Notes: generated by a model from the sequence alone, not told the origin. A stretch of 64,000 bases of DNA from JAJCYK01 sp965212195 (GCA_965212195.1 CBDBUW010000011.1:266416-330415); one strand, 5' to 3'. Positions 9,604 through 18,782 are shown, numbered from the stretch's first letter. A program made the numbers and translations.

Positions 9604-9954
9604 AGCAATCCTGCTTAACTAGTATCCCGGATAATTAGCTCGATCAATTTAGGGGAAAGTATCTGAAAAATACAGAGAGTATCAATGATCTGAGTCCAGT
9701 ACCAAAATGACCTTAATCAAATAATAATTTGTTTTTTCCAAACTAAATATAACTGAGCATTACTTTTATATTGGTTTGAATTCACAGCTAATCCGGAACT
9801 GTTAATGGCGGAAGTAATGGTTGGATTTACGCATTTATTCAACCATAAATCGGGTCACCTCCCTAAAAAAATAAAGAGCCTGCCCCACCACCGGGCAACA
9901 TATTTCCAGGGCTTTATTCAAATTTTAATATCTTAAGTCGTTAAACTCATCACT
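9604..9954. other. 351-base intergenic region
   Basis: The region lies between the divergent cyclase and DoxX-like genes, so it should hold both promoters. It is A+T rich and contains one small GC stem (TGCCC/GGGCA near 9884-9900). I see no ORF, RNA gene or clear TAnnTTTG promoter element. Confidence 0.5.
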
Positions 9955-10323
9955 ATGAAAAGAGATAGGATCATCTATTGGATCGCCACCGGATTACTGA
10001 CCTTGCAAATGCTGTTTTCCGCGGGCATGTATGTATTTAACCATGAGGCTATTTCTCAGGCTTTTATCACATTTGGATACCCGGCTTATCTGGTCTACCC
10101 CTTGGCGGTGGCCAAGATTCTGGGCCTAGTGGCCATATTAACCAGGAAATCACCCACACTCCTGGAATGGGCCTATGCGGGATTCTTTTTCGATTTTGTA
10201 TTGGCACTGGCGGCCCATTTGCATGTTGGCGATGGACAGTTTGGAGGAGCGGTGATAGCGCTGGTGTTGCTGTTTGTTTCCTATGCCTACCAAAAGAAGG
10301 CGTTTGTACCCTCTGTTGCCTGA
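9955..10323 (+). CDS. DoxX-like membrane protein
   Basis: A 122-residue protein with four predicted transmembrane helices. The order and phrases match the DoxX_2 group: MLFSAGMYVF in helix 1, FGYPAYLVYPLAVAKILGLVAI across helix 2, EWAYAGFFFDFVLALAAHLH in helix 3 and a final hydrophobic helix. Some DoxX proteins act with redox or thiol systems, but members of this short subgroup have no assigned reaction. It is convergent with the next membrane-protein gene. Confidence 0.85.
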   Translation: MKRDRIIYWIATGLLTLQMLFSAGMYVFNHEAISQAFITFGYPAYLVYPLAVAKILGLVAILTRKSPTLLEWAYAGFFFDFVLALAAHLHVGDGQFGGAVIALVLLFVSYAYQKKAFVPSVA

Positions 10324-10360
10324 AGCTCATTCAGGTTTTACTGGGTAGAATATTGCAGCA

Positions 10361-10966
10361 TTAGTCTAGATTTAACCGTCCTTTTGCCCACGCCAATGAC
10401 CTCCATGATTGAATAGTCACTACCAGATACCAGATCCCCACTAAAGGACCGATATCAAAGGAGCCCGCCTCTGCCGGAGGTGTGGGGAAAGTAGCAAGGT
10501 TTAGAGCCATGACCAAAACGCCTAGCACCAAACCGGGGATGGCAAAAAGCTTCCCGAACCGGGAGTGACTTATCATGGCCAGGGCGAAAAAAATCGTTCC
10601 TAAGCCAATATAAATGTCCCAGGCTACATCCAACCCCAACCATATCATTGCTGGCATATCCTGGCTGGGCTGGGATTTAAATGCTAACTGTACCAGCAAC
10701 ATAGTGGTAAATAGGGCTCCTGCAATGAAATTGGTAATGGCCCCCACTGATGCCCAAACGGATTGTTGTTGGATTTCCAGTAATCGCTTTAAACCTAGAC
10801 TGGCCAGACCTATGGCTGGACCTAAAAAGCTGGCTAGGAATACCACCGCGATATAAGGGAGAGGAGCAAAAATTAGCAAAGGATAAAACAAGCTGGCTAC
10901 TAATCCCGTGGCAATTCCCAACTTTATCCAGGTCAATATTGAATGAGGCTTAGCCATAGAGATCAA
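10361..10966 (-). CDS. integral membrane protein, 201 aa, unknown
   Basis: Six hydrophobic segments can be seen along 201 residues, including TGLVASLFYPLLIFAPLPYIA, FIAGALFTTMLLVQLAF and LFAIPGLVLGVLVMALNLA. There is a charged N-terminus and no catalytic motif that I recognise. It resembles the general DUF4386-like class of small Bacteroidota membrane proteins, but that is a loose impression. The start could be Met1 (10966) or Met4 (10957). It is convergent with the DoxX-like gene. Confidence 0.7.
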   Translation of the reverse strand: MISMAKPHSILTWIKLGIATGLVASLFYPLLIFAPLPYIAVVFLASFLGPAIGLASLGLKRLLEIQQQSVWASVGAITNFIAGALFTTMLLVQLAFKSQPSQDMPAMIWLGLDVAWDIYIGLGTIFFALAMISHSRFGKLFAIPGLVLGVLVMALNLATFPTPPAEAGSFDIGPLVGIWYLVVTIQSWRSLAWAKGRLNLD

Positions 10967-11046
10967 GGTCTTATCTAATGAATTTTGAAATATCCTCGAT
11001 TAAATCAAAATTGATCATCAGAAACTTTCCCACAACCACCTAATCT

Positions 11047-11472
11047 ATGTGGACCTGCCCACAATGCGGACAGCAATTCGTTTACCAGAATCAATGGCAT
11101 TCCTGCGGTAATTATACCGTAGAAGGATTTCTGGAGGGACGGTCTCAGCAGGCAATAGAGTTGTACCACTATTTCATGGAAACCTACCGTGCCTTATGTG
11201 ATTTTCAGATCCACCCTGTAAAGACAAGGGTGTCTCTACTTGTAAAAATGCGGTTTGCCAGTGTAAATCGTTTGGGTAAGGGTTTTCTAGACGGTCATTT
11301 AGTATTGCGGGAGCCTTATAGGGAAACCTTATGTTTTCATAAAGTGGAAATGATCTCCAAGAATCAACATGTGCATCATTTTCGTCTCCATTCCAAAGAA
11401 GATATTACCGGTGAACTAAAGAGGTACATGAAAAAAGCTTGTAGGGAGACTGGGAGCCGGTTAGACCTATAA
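11047..11472 (+). CDS. DUF5655 domain protein with N-terminal zinc-ribbon-like motif
   Basis: A 141-residue protein that begins with MWTCPQCGQQF and then WHSCGNYT, a short Cys-rich motif that could bind zinc. It continues with the DUF5655 body (SLLVKMRFASVNRLGKGFLDGHLVL, CFHKVEMIS, VHHFRLHS). These proteins are widespread, small and of unknown role. The start ATG at 11047 lies directly before the Cys motif, so it is secure. No operon partner is visible. Confidence 0.8.
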   Translation: MWTCPQCGQQFVYQNQWHSCGNYTVEGFLEGRSQQAIELYHYFMETYRALCDFQIHPVKTRVSLLVKMRFASVNRLGKGFLDGHLVLREPYRETLCFHKVEMISKNQHVHHFRLHSKEDITGELKRYMKKACRETGSRLDL

Positions 11473-11616
11473 AACACGAATAAAAGGAAGGAGCGTTTTG
11501 TATGAATCATACCTTGTAGTGACTCAAATCATACGTTGATAAGGAAAATTTTTGTTGCTTATATGAAATAGAGGGAACTGGTGATCCCAAATAATAGTGT
11601 CGATTTTTTAGAAGTG

Positions 11617-12612
11617 ATGGAACTAAGAGCAAGATATTTGATCCCCCTTGCATTTTTAACCTTGGCATCATGTACATTCGATGATGAAATAATCGAAGAA
11701 CTTGATTCATCCATATTACCGGTAGACTGCGACACTTCCAATTACGATTACAACACCGTAATATACCCAATGATACAAAACCAATGCTCTTCTACCCAGG
11801 CTTGTCATGGTGCTGGAAGCGTATTTGGAGAAATTACCACTTTTGAAAATATAACATCTTATGTGGATAATGGATCATTCGAAAAAAGAGTTTTGATTGA
11901 TCAGGATATGCCACCAGCTGCTCCATTATCGGATTGTGACCAGGAGTTGATCAGAAGTTGGCTGACAAAAGGGGCACCGGGTAACAACGATTCCGATCCA
12001 CCAGACCCCGATCCTGTCCCGGACACCGGTGATTGCGATCCTGACGTGATCTATTTTGGAAAAGATGTGCTGCCAATTCTTCAATCCAACTGCGCATTAT
12101 CTGGCTGCCATGACGCAAAAACTGCCGAGGACGGGTTTGATTTCTCCACCTACGAGGGCACCATTAAAAAGGATTTCAAACCAGGTGACCCTGAAGATTC
12201 CGAGATGTACGAGGTACTGGTTGAAGATGATCATGATGACATAATGCCCCCTCCCCCTATGGACCCCTTGAGCGCAGAACAAATCCAAATTATATACGAT
12301 TGGATTATACAAGGTGGAGAAGACCTCAGTTGTGATCCCGGATTATGCAATACTGAGGATGTGACCTTTTCCGGAGTCGTATTACCTATTATCGAGAATA
12401 AATGTAAAGGATGTCATAGTGGCACTGCACCTCAAGGCAATGTTTTGCTCACCAATTATGATCAAACCAAAGCATTGGTAGATGATGGTAGTTTGATGGG
12501 TACATTAAATAATACAGGAGGATATGCCGTTATGCCGCCAGCCGGGAAGTTGCCGGATTGTGAAATACAGCAAATTGAAGCATGGGTAAATAACGGGGCA
12601 TCAAATAATTAA
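11617..12612 (+). CDS. exported lipoprotein with three c-type-heme-like motifs
   Basis: I choose the ATG at 11617, because it places a lipoprotein signal (IPLAFLTLASC) at the N-terminus; an upstream in-frame GTG at 11581 adds 12 residues. The 331-residue protein has three repeats of about 100 residues. Each carries one Cys..CysHis motif with different spacing: CSSTQACH (CX5CH), CALSGCH (CX4CH) and CKGCH (CX2CH). Each is followed by a conserved MPP segment (QDMPPAA, DIMPPPP, AVMPPAG) whose Met could be the distal heme ligand. A Pro/Asp-rich linker separates repeats 1 and 2. The arrangement recalls PSCyt1-like domains. An electron-transfer role is inferred. Confidence 0.8.
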   Translation: MELRARYLIPLAFLTLASCTFDDEIIEELDSSILPVDCDTSNYDYNTVIYPMIQNQCSSTQACHGAGSVFGEITTFENITSYVDNGSFEKRVLIDQDMPPAAPLSDCDQELIRSWLTKGAPGNNDSDPPDPDPVPDTGDCDPDVIYFGKDVLPILQSNCALSGCHDAKTAEDGFDFSTYEGTIKKDFKPGDPEDSEMYEVLVEDDHDDIMPPPPMDPLSAEQIQIIYDWIIQGGEDLSCDPGLCNTEDVTFSGVVLPIIENKCKGCHSGTAPQGNVLLTNYDQTKALVDDGSLMGTLNNTGGYAVMPPAGKLPDCEIQQIEAWVNNGASNN

Positions 12613-12749
12613 TGGGGAAACCATTATAACCCTAGAGCAGGTAGGTATTTGATCCTATAATTCCATTTTACGCTGAATCCCGAACAAAAATTTCATGGAA
12701 TCATGATGTTAATCATTGGTGAACCCCTCAGCATATTCCAAATTTCATC

Positions 12750-13289
12750 ATGACAAAAATACTTAACGCCATTTTCGTTATCCTTCTCAGCAGCTGCGCC
12801 GTTAAAGTCAATACTTTCTATGATAAACAAGTGGCTTTTGACCAGTATCAGACTTTTTGTTGGTTCACCGGCTGCCAGTTTACCATTGAAGGGCCCGATT
12901 ATTTAAAGAAAGACAGTGCGGCGGTGGAAGCCTTCAAACAGGCTATTGTACAGGAACTGAATGGCAAGGGATACCGATATGATGATAATCAACCGGATTT
13001 TCTTTTATATGTGCAAATAGTGGTGGAAGAGCAGCAAACGCTCATTACATCTCCTGTTAATGTGGATGACGCTTATGATTGGGGCAGGACCTATCCCCAG
13101 GAAGACTTTGTGGAAGACACCTATGTTTATTTAAAGGGTTCCATGATCATCGATATTGCCGATGCCGCCAGTGGCAGAATGGTGTGGCGATCTGATGCGG
13201 TTCGTTATTTAGCTTTAAACCCTGAGATCGACAGTAAGACCATTGCTGGAGGGGTAAAACGGGCATTACGAAAATTTCCTCCCCGTTAA
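12750..13289 (+). CDS. DUF4136 lipoprotein
   Basis: A 179-residue lipoprotein (signal IFVILLSSC). The body shows the DUF4136 pattern: F-D-Q-Y-Q-T-F near the start of the mature chain, an AIVQELNGKGYRYDDNQPDFLLYV segment, and the closing VWRSDAVRYL...GGVKRALRKFP. These are common periplasmic lipoproteins of unknown role in Bacteroidota and Proteobacteria. There are 137 bases between it and the heme-motif lipoprotein on the same strand, so they are probably not tightly co-transcribed. Confidence 0.85.
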   Translation: MTKILNAIFVILLSSCAVKVNTFYDKQVAFDQYQTFCWFTGCQFTIEGPDYLKKDSAAVEAFKQAIVQELNGKGYRYDDNQPDFLLYVQIVVEEQQTLITSPVNVDDAYDWGRTYPQEDFVEDTYVYLKGSMIIDIADAASGRMVWRSDAVRYLALNPEIDSKTIAGGVKRALRKFPPR

Positions 13290-13291
13290 GT

Positions 13292-13474
13292 TTATGAGTT
13301 AATGGAGATCATGTGCTGCAGTTGCTCTATCTGCTGCTGTTTTTGGGTTAGGAATTTTCGGGATTTGGTAAGGGGCCCACCTTTTAAGTTTTCTAGTTCA
13401 ATGGAGACCTTATACATAAGATCTTCCAGAGCCTCCAGCAATATGGGAGAATATTTAGGGTCGATGTTTAACAT
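13292..13474 (-). CDS. small hypothetical protein, 60 aa
   Basis: A 60-residue helical protein (MLNIDPKYSPILLEALEDLMYKVS...) with charged heptad-like spacing and a Gln-rich C-terminal helix. It has no signal or membrane segment. Codon use reads like coding sequence and the opposite-strand frame shows no family, so this frame is preferred. It is convergent with the DUF4136 gene, with 2 bases between the ends. It could be a small regulatory or adaptor protein; nothing more can be said. Confidence 0.5.
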   Translation of the reverse strand: MLNIDPKYSPILLEALEDLMYKVSIELENLKGGPLTKSRKFLTQKQQQIEQLQHMISINS

Positions 13475-13558
13475 TGTAATTCAGAATAAACTATGACTAA
13501 ACAAAGCTATAAAATGTTTATTGGAAAAATAGCAGTTAAAGAGTAATATAGTGAACTG

Positions 13559-14191
13559 ATGAAAACATTGAAACTCTGTATCCTAATTGTAATGACTTCA
13601 CTGGTTTCCGCGACCGCCCAAGACTGGATCCCCTTGTTTAATGGAATTGACCTTGAGCATTGGGAGCATGTGGGCGAGGGCCAATTTGTCATTGATAATG
13701 GTTTACTTAAAACTGAAGGCGGCATGGGACTGTTATGGTATACGGCTCAAAAATTTGAAAATGCCCAGCTACGAATTGTTTACAAGGGAGCCTCGGAGAA
13801 CAATGCCGGGGTGTTCATACGAATCCCTGAAAGACCTACGGAACCATGGATGCCAGTTAACCGTGGATACGAAGTCCAAATAGATGACCGTGAAGATGAA
13901 TACCATAAGACTGGAGTGCTATATTCACTTACTAAAGCCAAGGCCTCACCTGGGAAACCTGGGGTGTGGAACGTGATGGTAATTTCATTGAAGGGGGGCA
14001 GGACTAGAGTGGAAGTAAATGGCGAATTAGTAACGGAATTCAACGAAGGGGACAACGTGCCTCCCAAAAAATTGGATTATGAACCTGATCGTGGACCAAG
14101 ACCAAATTCCGGATATATTGGCCTTCAAAACCACGGGGCGGAAGACACCATTTACTTTAAGGAGATCAGCTACAAACTATTGTCAGAGTGA
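13559..14191 (+). CDS. DUF1080 (3-keto-disaccharide hydrolase) domain protein
   Basis: A 210-residue exported protein (signal ending VSATAQ) with a single concanavalin-like DUF1080 domain. Landmarks are WIPLFNGIDLEHWEHVG, FVIDNGLLKTEG, NAGVFIRIPE, YEVQIDD, GVLYSL and the C-terminal GYIGLQNHG. Members of this family hydrolyse 3-keto-glycosides or bind glycans. The Gfo/Idh/MocA oxidoreductase gene follows, and between them lies a decayed GMC oxidoreductase start whose GTG overlaps this stop codon. The three probably formed a sugar-oxidation operon once. Confidence 0.9.
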   Translation: MKTLKLCILIVMTSLVSATAQDWIPLFNGIDLEHWEHVGEGQFVIDNGLLKTEGGMGLLWYTAQKFENAQLRIVYKGASENNAGVFIRIPERPTEPWMPVNRGYEVQIDDREDEYHKTGVLYSLTKAKASPGKPGVWNVMVISLKGGRTRVEVNGELVTEFNEGDNVPPKKLDYEPDRGPRPNSGYIGLQNHGAEDTIYFKEISYKLLSE

Positions 14192-14315
14192 ACGAGTATG
14201 ATGCTATAGTCAAGTCATCGGTTCAGGCATATGGGTAGCCAAAGAACTATGCGAGCAAGGTTTAGAGACCTTAGTATTGGATAGAGGCCGGGATGTAAAA
14301 TATCTAACGGCATAA
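14188..14315 (+). pseudogene. remnant of a GMC-family FAD oxidoreductase N-terminus
   Basis: A GTG at 14188 overlaps the DUF1080 stop and opens NEYDAIV. Shifting by two bases at 14212 gives VIGSGIWVAKELCEQGLETL and then VLDRGRDVKYL, ending at a stop at 14313. This is the FAD-binding start of GMC oxidoreductases, normally YDAIVIGSGISGGWAAKEL. A frameshift, loss of several residues after GSGI and an early stop leave only about 40 codons. Families of this kind are usual neighbours of DUF1080 and Gfo/Idh/MocA genes in Bacteroidota. The reading is by eye but the match is in order and continuous. Confidence 0.75.
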
Positions 14316-14411
14316 TTACTAATTTCAGGAATTTATACCAACAGGATATTGAGCGGCTTCCTATGCTCGTCGACAATTCAAACAAGGAATATTGTAAATC
14401 AATCATTAACT

Positions 14412-15491
14412 ATGGATAAGAAAGTTGGTGTGGGGCTCGTTGGTTCGCAGTTTATTTCCAGCATTCATGCGGAAGCCATAAAATCATTACCCGATGCGGA
14501 GATTGTTGCAGTGATGTCGCCAACGGAGGGCAATGCCCTCAACTTCTCCCAAAAATTTGGAATACCCAATCATTTTACCCGGCTGGAGGACATGCTGGGA
14601 CTAGACAATATTGATATGGTGGTCATCGGTGCTCCCAACAACCTGCATTGTGAGATCACACTAAAAGCCGCATCAGCTGGTAAACATGTGGTGGTTGAGA
14701 AACCTCTTTGTATGAACCTTTCCGAAGCAGATCAAATGATTGAAGCTTGCAAGGAAGCTAACGTCAAACTCATGTACGCCGAGGAACTGTGTTTTACTCC
14801 TAAATACGTAAGATTAAAGGAACTGTTGGATGAAGGGGTTTTGGGAAAACCTGTTTTATTCAAACAATCTGAAAAACACGACGGTCCACATGCCGATCAT
14901 TTCTGGGACGTTGAGCAATCAGGTGGCGGGGTAACCATGGATATGGGGTGCCACGCAATCGAGTTCTTTCGATGGCTAAATGGGCGCAAACCTATTGTTT
15001 CGGTTTATGCTCAAATGGCTACCAGCGTTCACAAAGACCGAACCATTGGAGACGACAACGCTATATTGATACTGGAGTTCGAAAATGGTGTGACCGCTTT
15101 GGCTGAAGAAAGCTGGACCAAGCTCGGTGGTATGGATGATCGTGCAGAAATTCATGGTTCGGAAGGGGTTGCATATGCAGATGTCTTACAAGGTAGTTCC
15201 ATACAAACTTATAGCACCAAAGGAGTAGGATATGCCGTAGAAAAGGCTGGGAGCACCATTGGCTGGAGCTTTACCATGTACGAGGAAATTTGGAACTACG
15301 GTTTTCCTCAGGAATTCCAGCACTTTGTTGACTGTGTGAAGAACAATAAAAAACCAATGGTAACTGGAGAAGATGGGAAAGCTGTGTTAGAAGTAATTTT
15401 TGCAGCCTATGAATCAGCCGGTACCGGCAAAAAAGTACATTTACCCTTCAAAACAGACGTCGACAAGCCCTATAAACTTTGGAAGAAATAA
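14412..15491 (+). CDS. Gfo/Idh/MocA family oxidoreductase
   Basis: The ATG at 14412 is chosen because the NAD(P)-binding start (VGVGLVGSQFISSIHAEAI) follows directly; an upstream ATG at 14349 would add 21 unlikely residues. The protein has 359 residues. Further landmarks are the VVEKPLCMNLSEADQMIEACKEANVKLMYAEEL motif, with the catalytic Lys of EKP, and the MDMGCHAIEFFRWL segment with the His of the second domain. It probably oxidises or reduces a sugar or cyclitol. There is no signal peptide, so it is cytosolic, unlike its DUF1080 neighbour. Confidence 0.9.
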   Translation: MDKKVGVGLVGSQFISSIHAEAIKSLPDAEIVAVMSPTEGNALNFSQKFGIPNHFTRLEDMLGLDNIDMVVIGAPNNLHCEITLKAASAGKHVVVEKPLCMNLSEADQMIEACKEANVKLMYAEELCFTPKYVRLKELLDEGVLGKPVLFKQSEKHDGPHADHFWDVEQSGGGVTMDMGCHAIEFFRWLNGRKPIVSVYAQMATSVHKDRTIGDDNAILILEFENGVTALAEESWTKLGGMDDRAEIHGSEGVAYADVLQGSSIQTYSTKGVGYAVEKAGSTIGWSFTMYEEIWNYGFPQEFQHFVDCVKNNKKPMVTGEDGKAVLEVIFAAYESAGTGKKVHLPFKTDVDKPYKLWKK

Positions 15492-15517
15492 TACTTTATT
15501 ATGTGAAGGTCATGGAA

Positions 15518-15571
15518 AAGCAGGCCTGAGGAAAGAACAATTTGGAAGTCCCTTAAGACATAGGCCTGCTT
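15518..15571. repeat. inverted repeat between convergent genes
   Basis: AAGCAGGCCT (15518-15527) and AGGCCTGCTT (15562-15571) form a perfect 10-base inverted repeat with a 34-base loop. It sits between the convergent Gfo/Idh and FadL genes. It could act as a two-way terminator or be a small dispersed repeat; no T-run follows on either side. Confidence 0.6.
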
Positions 15572-15606
15572 CAGGTTAAATCATTAATTTAGCCAGAAGA
15601 GAGCGG

Positions 15607-16917
15607 TTATTTGCGAAACTTATAACTTGCTCCTACCATGATCATGGAGGTGGTCATGTCGTAGGACACTTCACTTCCGGGAATGGCTCCGTAAGGAGGG
15701 AAGTTCTCCATAAACATGGGGTTCAACAGCGGTCCGGAAGTTTTTCCGGAACTGGTTCCGTAGTGGTAAACTGCATCCAATATTACCTTCTCACTAGCTT
15801 GATAGCTCATGCCGAATTGAAAGGCATTCTCAATAATAGCAGTGGCTGGTACATTGAAGAATGCTACCTCACTGCTAATGGGATTAGAACTGTAGGTGTA
15901 GCCCACTCTCAATGGCAATTTCTGAATCCCTTTGTATTGCAAGCCGGCGGAAATAATATCTATATTTTCCCAGCCGAAACCCGCTACTGCGGCTGTTTGT
16001 GTCCACCCGGTCTTGGAGAAGCCTTTGGTGTTTTCATAGTCAACCATGCGGTAGTCGACCGCAATATCGAACTGATCCAATGAGTAGCCCACACCCAGTG
16101 ACAAGACTGCGGGATAATTCAATCCCAGGTCATTTGTTCCTGTAGAATTGTCCAAATAGGTATTGTCGAACTCAAAATCGCCAAAAGATTGCTCAGTTTT
16201 ATAAGAAGCACCCATTTTAAATCCAGAGCCGGAATTGTAGAACATTCCTATTTGTGCACCGAAGCCCATTGCTGTGGCAACGTCCGTGGAAGGGTATCCT
16301 GCCATAGTGGGATTAGCCGTAGGATTGGGCATTAACTCCAAGCTGGCAAAGTTGAAGGTGGGCTGTACACCAATAGATATTTTATCGGATAGTTCATAGG
16401 CCCAGGTAAACCCGACCTGCAATAATTGGTAGTCCGACTGTATACGTCCGAATCCACCCATACTTTGGGGCATGGTAATAGGATTAGTGGTACTTTCGGG
16501 GAATGTCACTCCAAACCCCGCTACTCCAAATACGGAGGCTCCAAAAACATGTCGACTGTCCTCTTTACCCCAGACCATGGATAATGCCGGCATGGGTGAA
16601 ACACCTCTGTCATCTTTGGTGGTACCGCTGAAGAAATTGCCAGTGGGCTGACCCATGCTGTTAAATTCCGGTACTGTGGAGCTTAGTTCAGGTGATGAAA
16701 AGAAAAGACCAATATCGAACCTGCCGATAGTCCCGTCAAATGTGGTAATTGCTGCAGGATTCCATTGTAGGGCTCCCGAAATATCTAAGGGTTGAGCTGT
16801 GGCAGCACCTCCCATAGACATGTTAACGGCACCTGCACCTTGCATGATGTGACCCGCTTGTGAAAAAGCGAATGTAGATGCCAATAAGAACGAAAATGTT
16901 ACTAATAAATTTTTCAT
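15607..16917 (-). CDS. FadL/TodX (OmpP1) family outer-membrane transport protein
   Basis: A 436-residue exported barrel protein. A signal peptide (LLASTFAFSQ) precedes the FadL plug region (AGHIMQGAGAVNMSMGGAATAQPLDISGALQWNPAA), with the family's NPA motif. The C-terminal half is strand-rich and ends ASYKFRK, close to the usual terminal aromatic. Homologues pass long-chain fatty acids or other hydrophobic compounds across the outer membrane. The gene is monocistronic and convergent with the Gfo/Idh gene. Confidence 0.9.
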   Translation of the reverse strand: MKNLLVTFSFLLASTFAFSQAGHIMQGAGAVNMSMGGAATAQPLDISGALQWNPAAITTFDGTIGRFDIGLFFSSPELSSTVPEFNSMGQPTGNFFSGTTKDDRGVSPMPALSMVWGKEDSRHVFGASVFGVAGFGVTFPESTTNPITMPQSMGGFGRIQSDYQLLQVGFTWAYELSDKISIGVQPTFNFASLELMPNPTANPTMAGYPSTDVATAMGFGAQIGMFYNSGSGFKMGASYKTEQSFGDFEFDNTYLDNSTGTNDLGLNYPAVLSLGVGYSLDQFDIAVDYRMVDYENTKGFSKTGWTQTAAVAGFGWENIDIISAGLQYKGIQKLPLRVGYTYSSNPISSEVAFFNVPATAIIENAFQFGMSYQASEKVILDAVYHYGTSSGKTSGPLLNPMFMENFPPYGAIPGSEVSYDMTTSMIMVGASYKFRK

Positions 16918-17166
16918 TACCGTAAGGTTTTGAGGTTTTAATTCACGCGTAAGGTGGCTCTAAAATGAGTTTTGTCACATGACCAAAATCATAGCAAAAA
17001 ATACCATTTTACACGCCTGGAGTGGGATAAAGGCATTTGAAATATGAAGAAAATTTCACTTTATATTAAAGACTGCAAAATTCGAAAATCAGGTTAATTG
17101 TCCCCCGAGTTACCAACTTTGTTGAGGAAAATTAATATATTCCACCACCACTAAAATGATATTATT

Positions 17167-17688
17167 ATGAGAACCATATTCTCAGTTGCTGTTTGCTTTC
17201 TAAGCCTGAATGTTATAGCTCAGGACGCTACCAAAGATGCTCTGATCGCCGACTATGAACGAAGCAAATCCATGACTTTGGCTTATATCGAGGCCATGCC
17301 TGAAGACAAGTTTGATTTCAAACCCAGTCCCGAGTCCATGTCATTTGCTGATCAAATGTTGCACATTGCACAAGGGACCATAGGTTTGTCGGCCAATGGA
17401 ACGGGAGCCGAGCGCATCTATGCGGATGTGAAATTAACCGAAGACCCTGCTTTTAAAACCAAAGGTGAAGTAGCCAGACTGGTAACTGAGGCCATGGACT
17501 TCGCTATCAAAGGCATTAAAGAAATGGATGCCGCGAATTACCATGAGGTGGTGGAAAGGGGTCCGTTCAAGGTAACGCGCTTAGGGTGGATTCAAAAAGC
17601 CAATGAGCATGCTGGGCATCACCGAGGACAATGTGCTTCTTACCTAAGGCTTGCAGGGGTGACACCTCCTCAGTACAAGTTGTTTTAA
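17167..17688 (+). CDS. exported DinB-like four-helix protein
   Basis: A 173-residue protein with a signal peptide (VCFLSLNVIAQ) and a DinB/YfiT-type helical bundle. The three metal-binding His positions can be picked out: DQMLHIAQ after the first helix and NEHAGHHRGQ near the end, the second contributing two. DinB-like proteins of this type often act in thiol transfer or detoxification; an exported form is common in Bacteroidota but has no known substrate. An intrinsic terminator lies 24 bases after the stop. Confidence 0.85.
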   Translation: MRTIFSVAVCFLSLNVIAQDATKDALIADYERSKSMTLAYIEAMPEDKFDFKPSPESMSFADQMLHIAQGTIGLSANGTGAERIYADVKLTEDPAFKTKGEVARLVTEAMDFAIKGIKEMDAANYHEVVERGPFKVTRLGWIQKANEHAGHHRGQCASYLRLAGVTPPQYKLF

Positions 17689-17712
17689 CTCCGCATATTC
17701 TGCATATTTGGG

Positions 17713-17738
17713 GCAGGCCTTTGGCCTGCTTTTTTTTT
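17713..17738 (+). terminator. intrinsic terminator of the DinB-like gene
   Basis: GCAGGCC pairs with GGCCTGC over a three-base TTT loop, followed by an uninterrupted nine-base T run. This is a textbook rho-independent terminator. Confidence 0.9.
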
Positions 17739-17823
17739 GCCTAACTATGATTGTTGATAAGAATAATAATGGTCTAAAAAACTTCGCGTTAATTAGTTAA
17801 GATTAAACTAAGCTATAGTTTAC

Positions 17824-18774
17824 ATGCAGATTTCAAGAATATTCGTATTAATAATAACCTCTATGATTACCAATGCCATTAGCGCTCAAAACAATGCAGA
17901 CCCGGCAGGCATGTATGCACTAGGCAGTTCCAATCCAGAAGGTGGAAGTCATTTATTGGTATTCGAGAGTGGAGAATATGCCATTACCTATTTTGGAGGT
18001 ATGCAATGTGGGCATTGGGAACGTAAAGAAAATAAGCTTTGGTTTACCCCCAATGCCGGTAAAAAGCAATTCGAATTGTATGGAAGGCAGGACAAATCCC
18101 TTAGCGGCCAAACGAGAATACAATTCAATGGTTTTGAAAATGGGGAAACGTTTATTCATGTGGGAGATGCACAAGGCCAAGAAACTATCTGGAAGAGAAT
18201 TTTCAATGTAGGTGCTAATGGATTTTCCCATCCATATGTGCACACCTTTGAAACACCTGCAGAAACCATTGCCTTTATGGCTAAGCACTACCATCAGCGG
18301 AACAGCTCATTTTTTACCTTTTTGAATCATGAAGGTTACAACGATTTCATTGCATACTTCGCCGAGGCAGAAAACGAAAGCCAGTCAGTGCCTTTTTCGG
18401 CCACATTCAAAGAGGAAAAGCTCTATTTTTCAGTTGATGAATTTTCCCAAAAGACTCCGTTTGATGATGAGGATGAAGATATTGAGTACATAAGGGAACT
18501 AATGGAAAAGGATATGAACAGGGAGGTTCTATATTTCAATCCGGTTTATAACCAGTTTACCGAGGATATCAACTTAAACCACATTTTCAACGAGGAAAAG
18601 GGAGCCTATATAGATGAAGAATACTACCAAGAAGGAGAAGAGATTATAATGGATGAGGATTCGTATGATAACATGTCGTTCATATATGCCTTCAAGGCCT
18701 TGAATGATAACCATACTGAACCTGTGCAATTTAATGTTGACGATAAACCCATATTCCAAGTTGACCCGGATTAG
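17824..18774 (+). CDS. hypothetical exported acidic protein, 316 aa
   Basis: A signal peptide (MITNAISAQ) precedes about 290 residues that I cannot place in a family. The first half is beta-rich and reads like a small lipocalin-type domain (AGMYALGSS, SHLLVFESGEYAITYFGGMQCGHWERKENKLWFTP). The second half is very acidic, with runs such as DDEDEDIEY and YQEGEEIIMDEDSYD. It may be a secreted or periplasmic binding protein. No operon partner is seen; a terminator-like stem follows. Confidence 0.7.
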   Translation: MQISRIFVLIITSMITNAISAQNNADPAGMYALGSSNPEGGSHLLVFESGEYAITYFGGMQCGHWERKENKLWFTPNAGKKQFELYGRQDKSLSGQTRIQFNGFENGETFIHVGDAQGQETIWKRIFNVGANGFSHPYVHTFETPAETIAFMAKHYHQRNSSFFTFLNHEGYNDFIAYFAEAENESQSVPFSATFKEEKLYFSVDEFSQKTPFDDEDEDIEYIRELMEKDMNREVLYFNPVYNQFTEDINLNHIFNEEKGAYIDEEYYQEGEEIIMDEDSYDNMSFIYAFKALNDNHTEPVQFNVDDKPIFQVDPD

Positions 18775-18782
18775 ATGAATGT

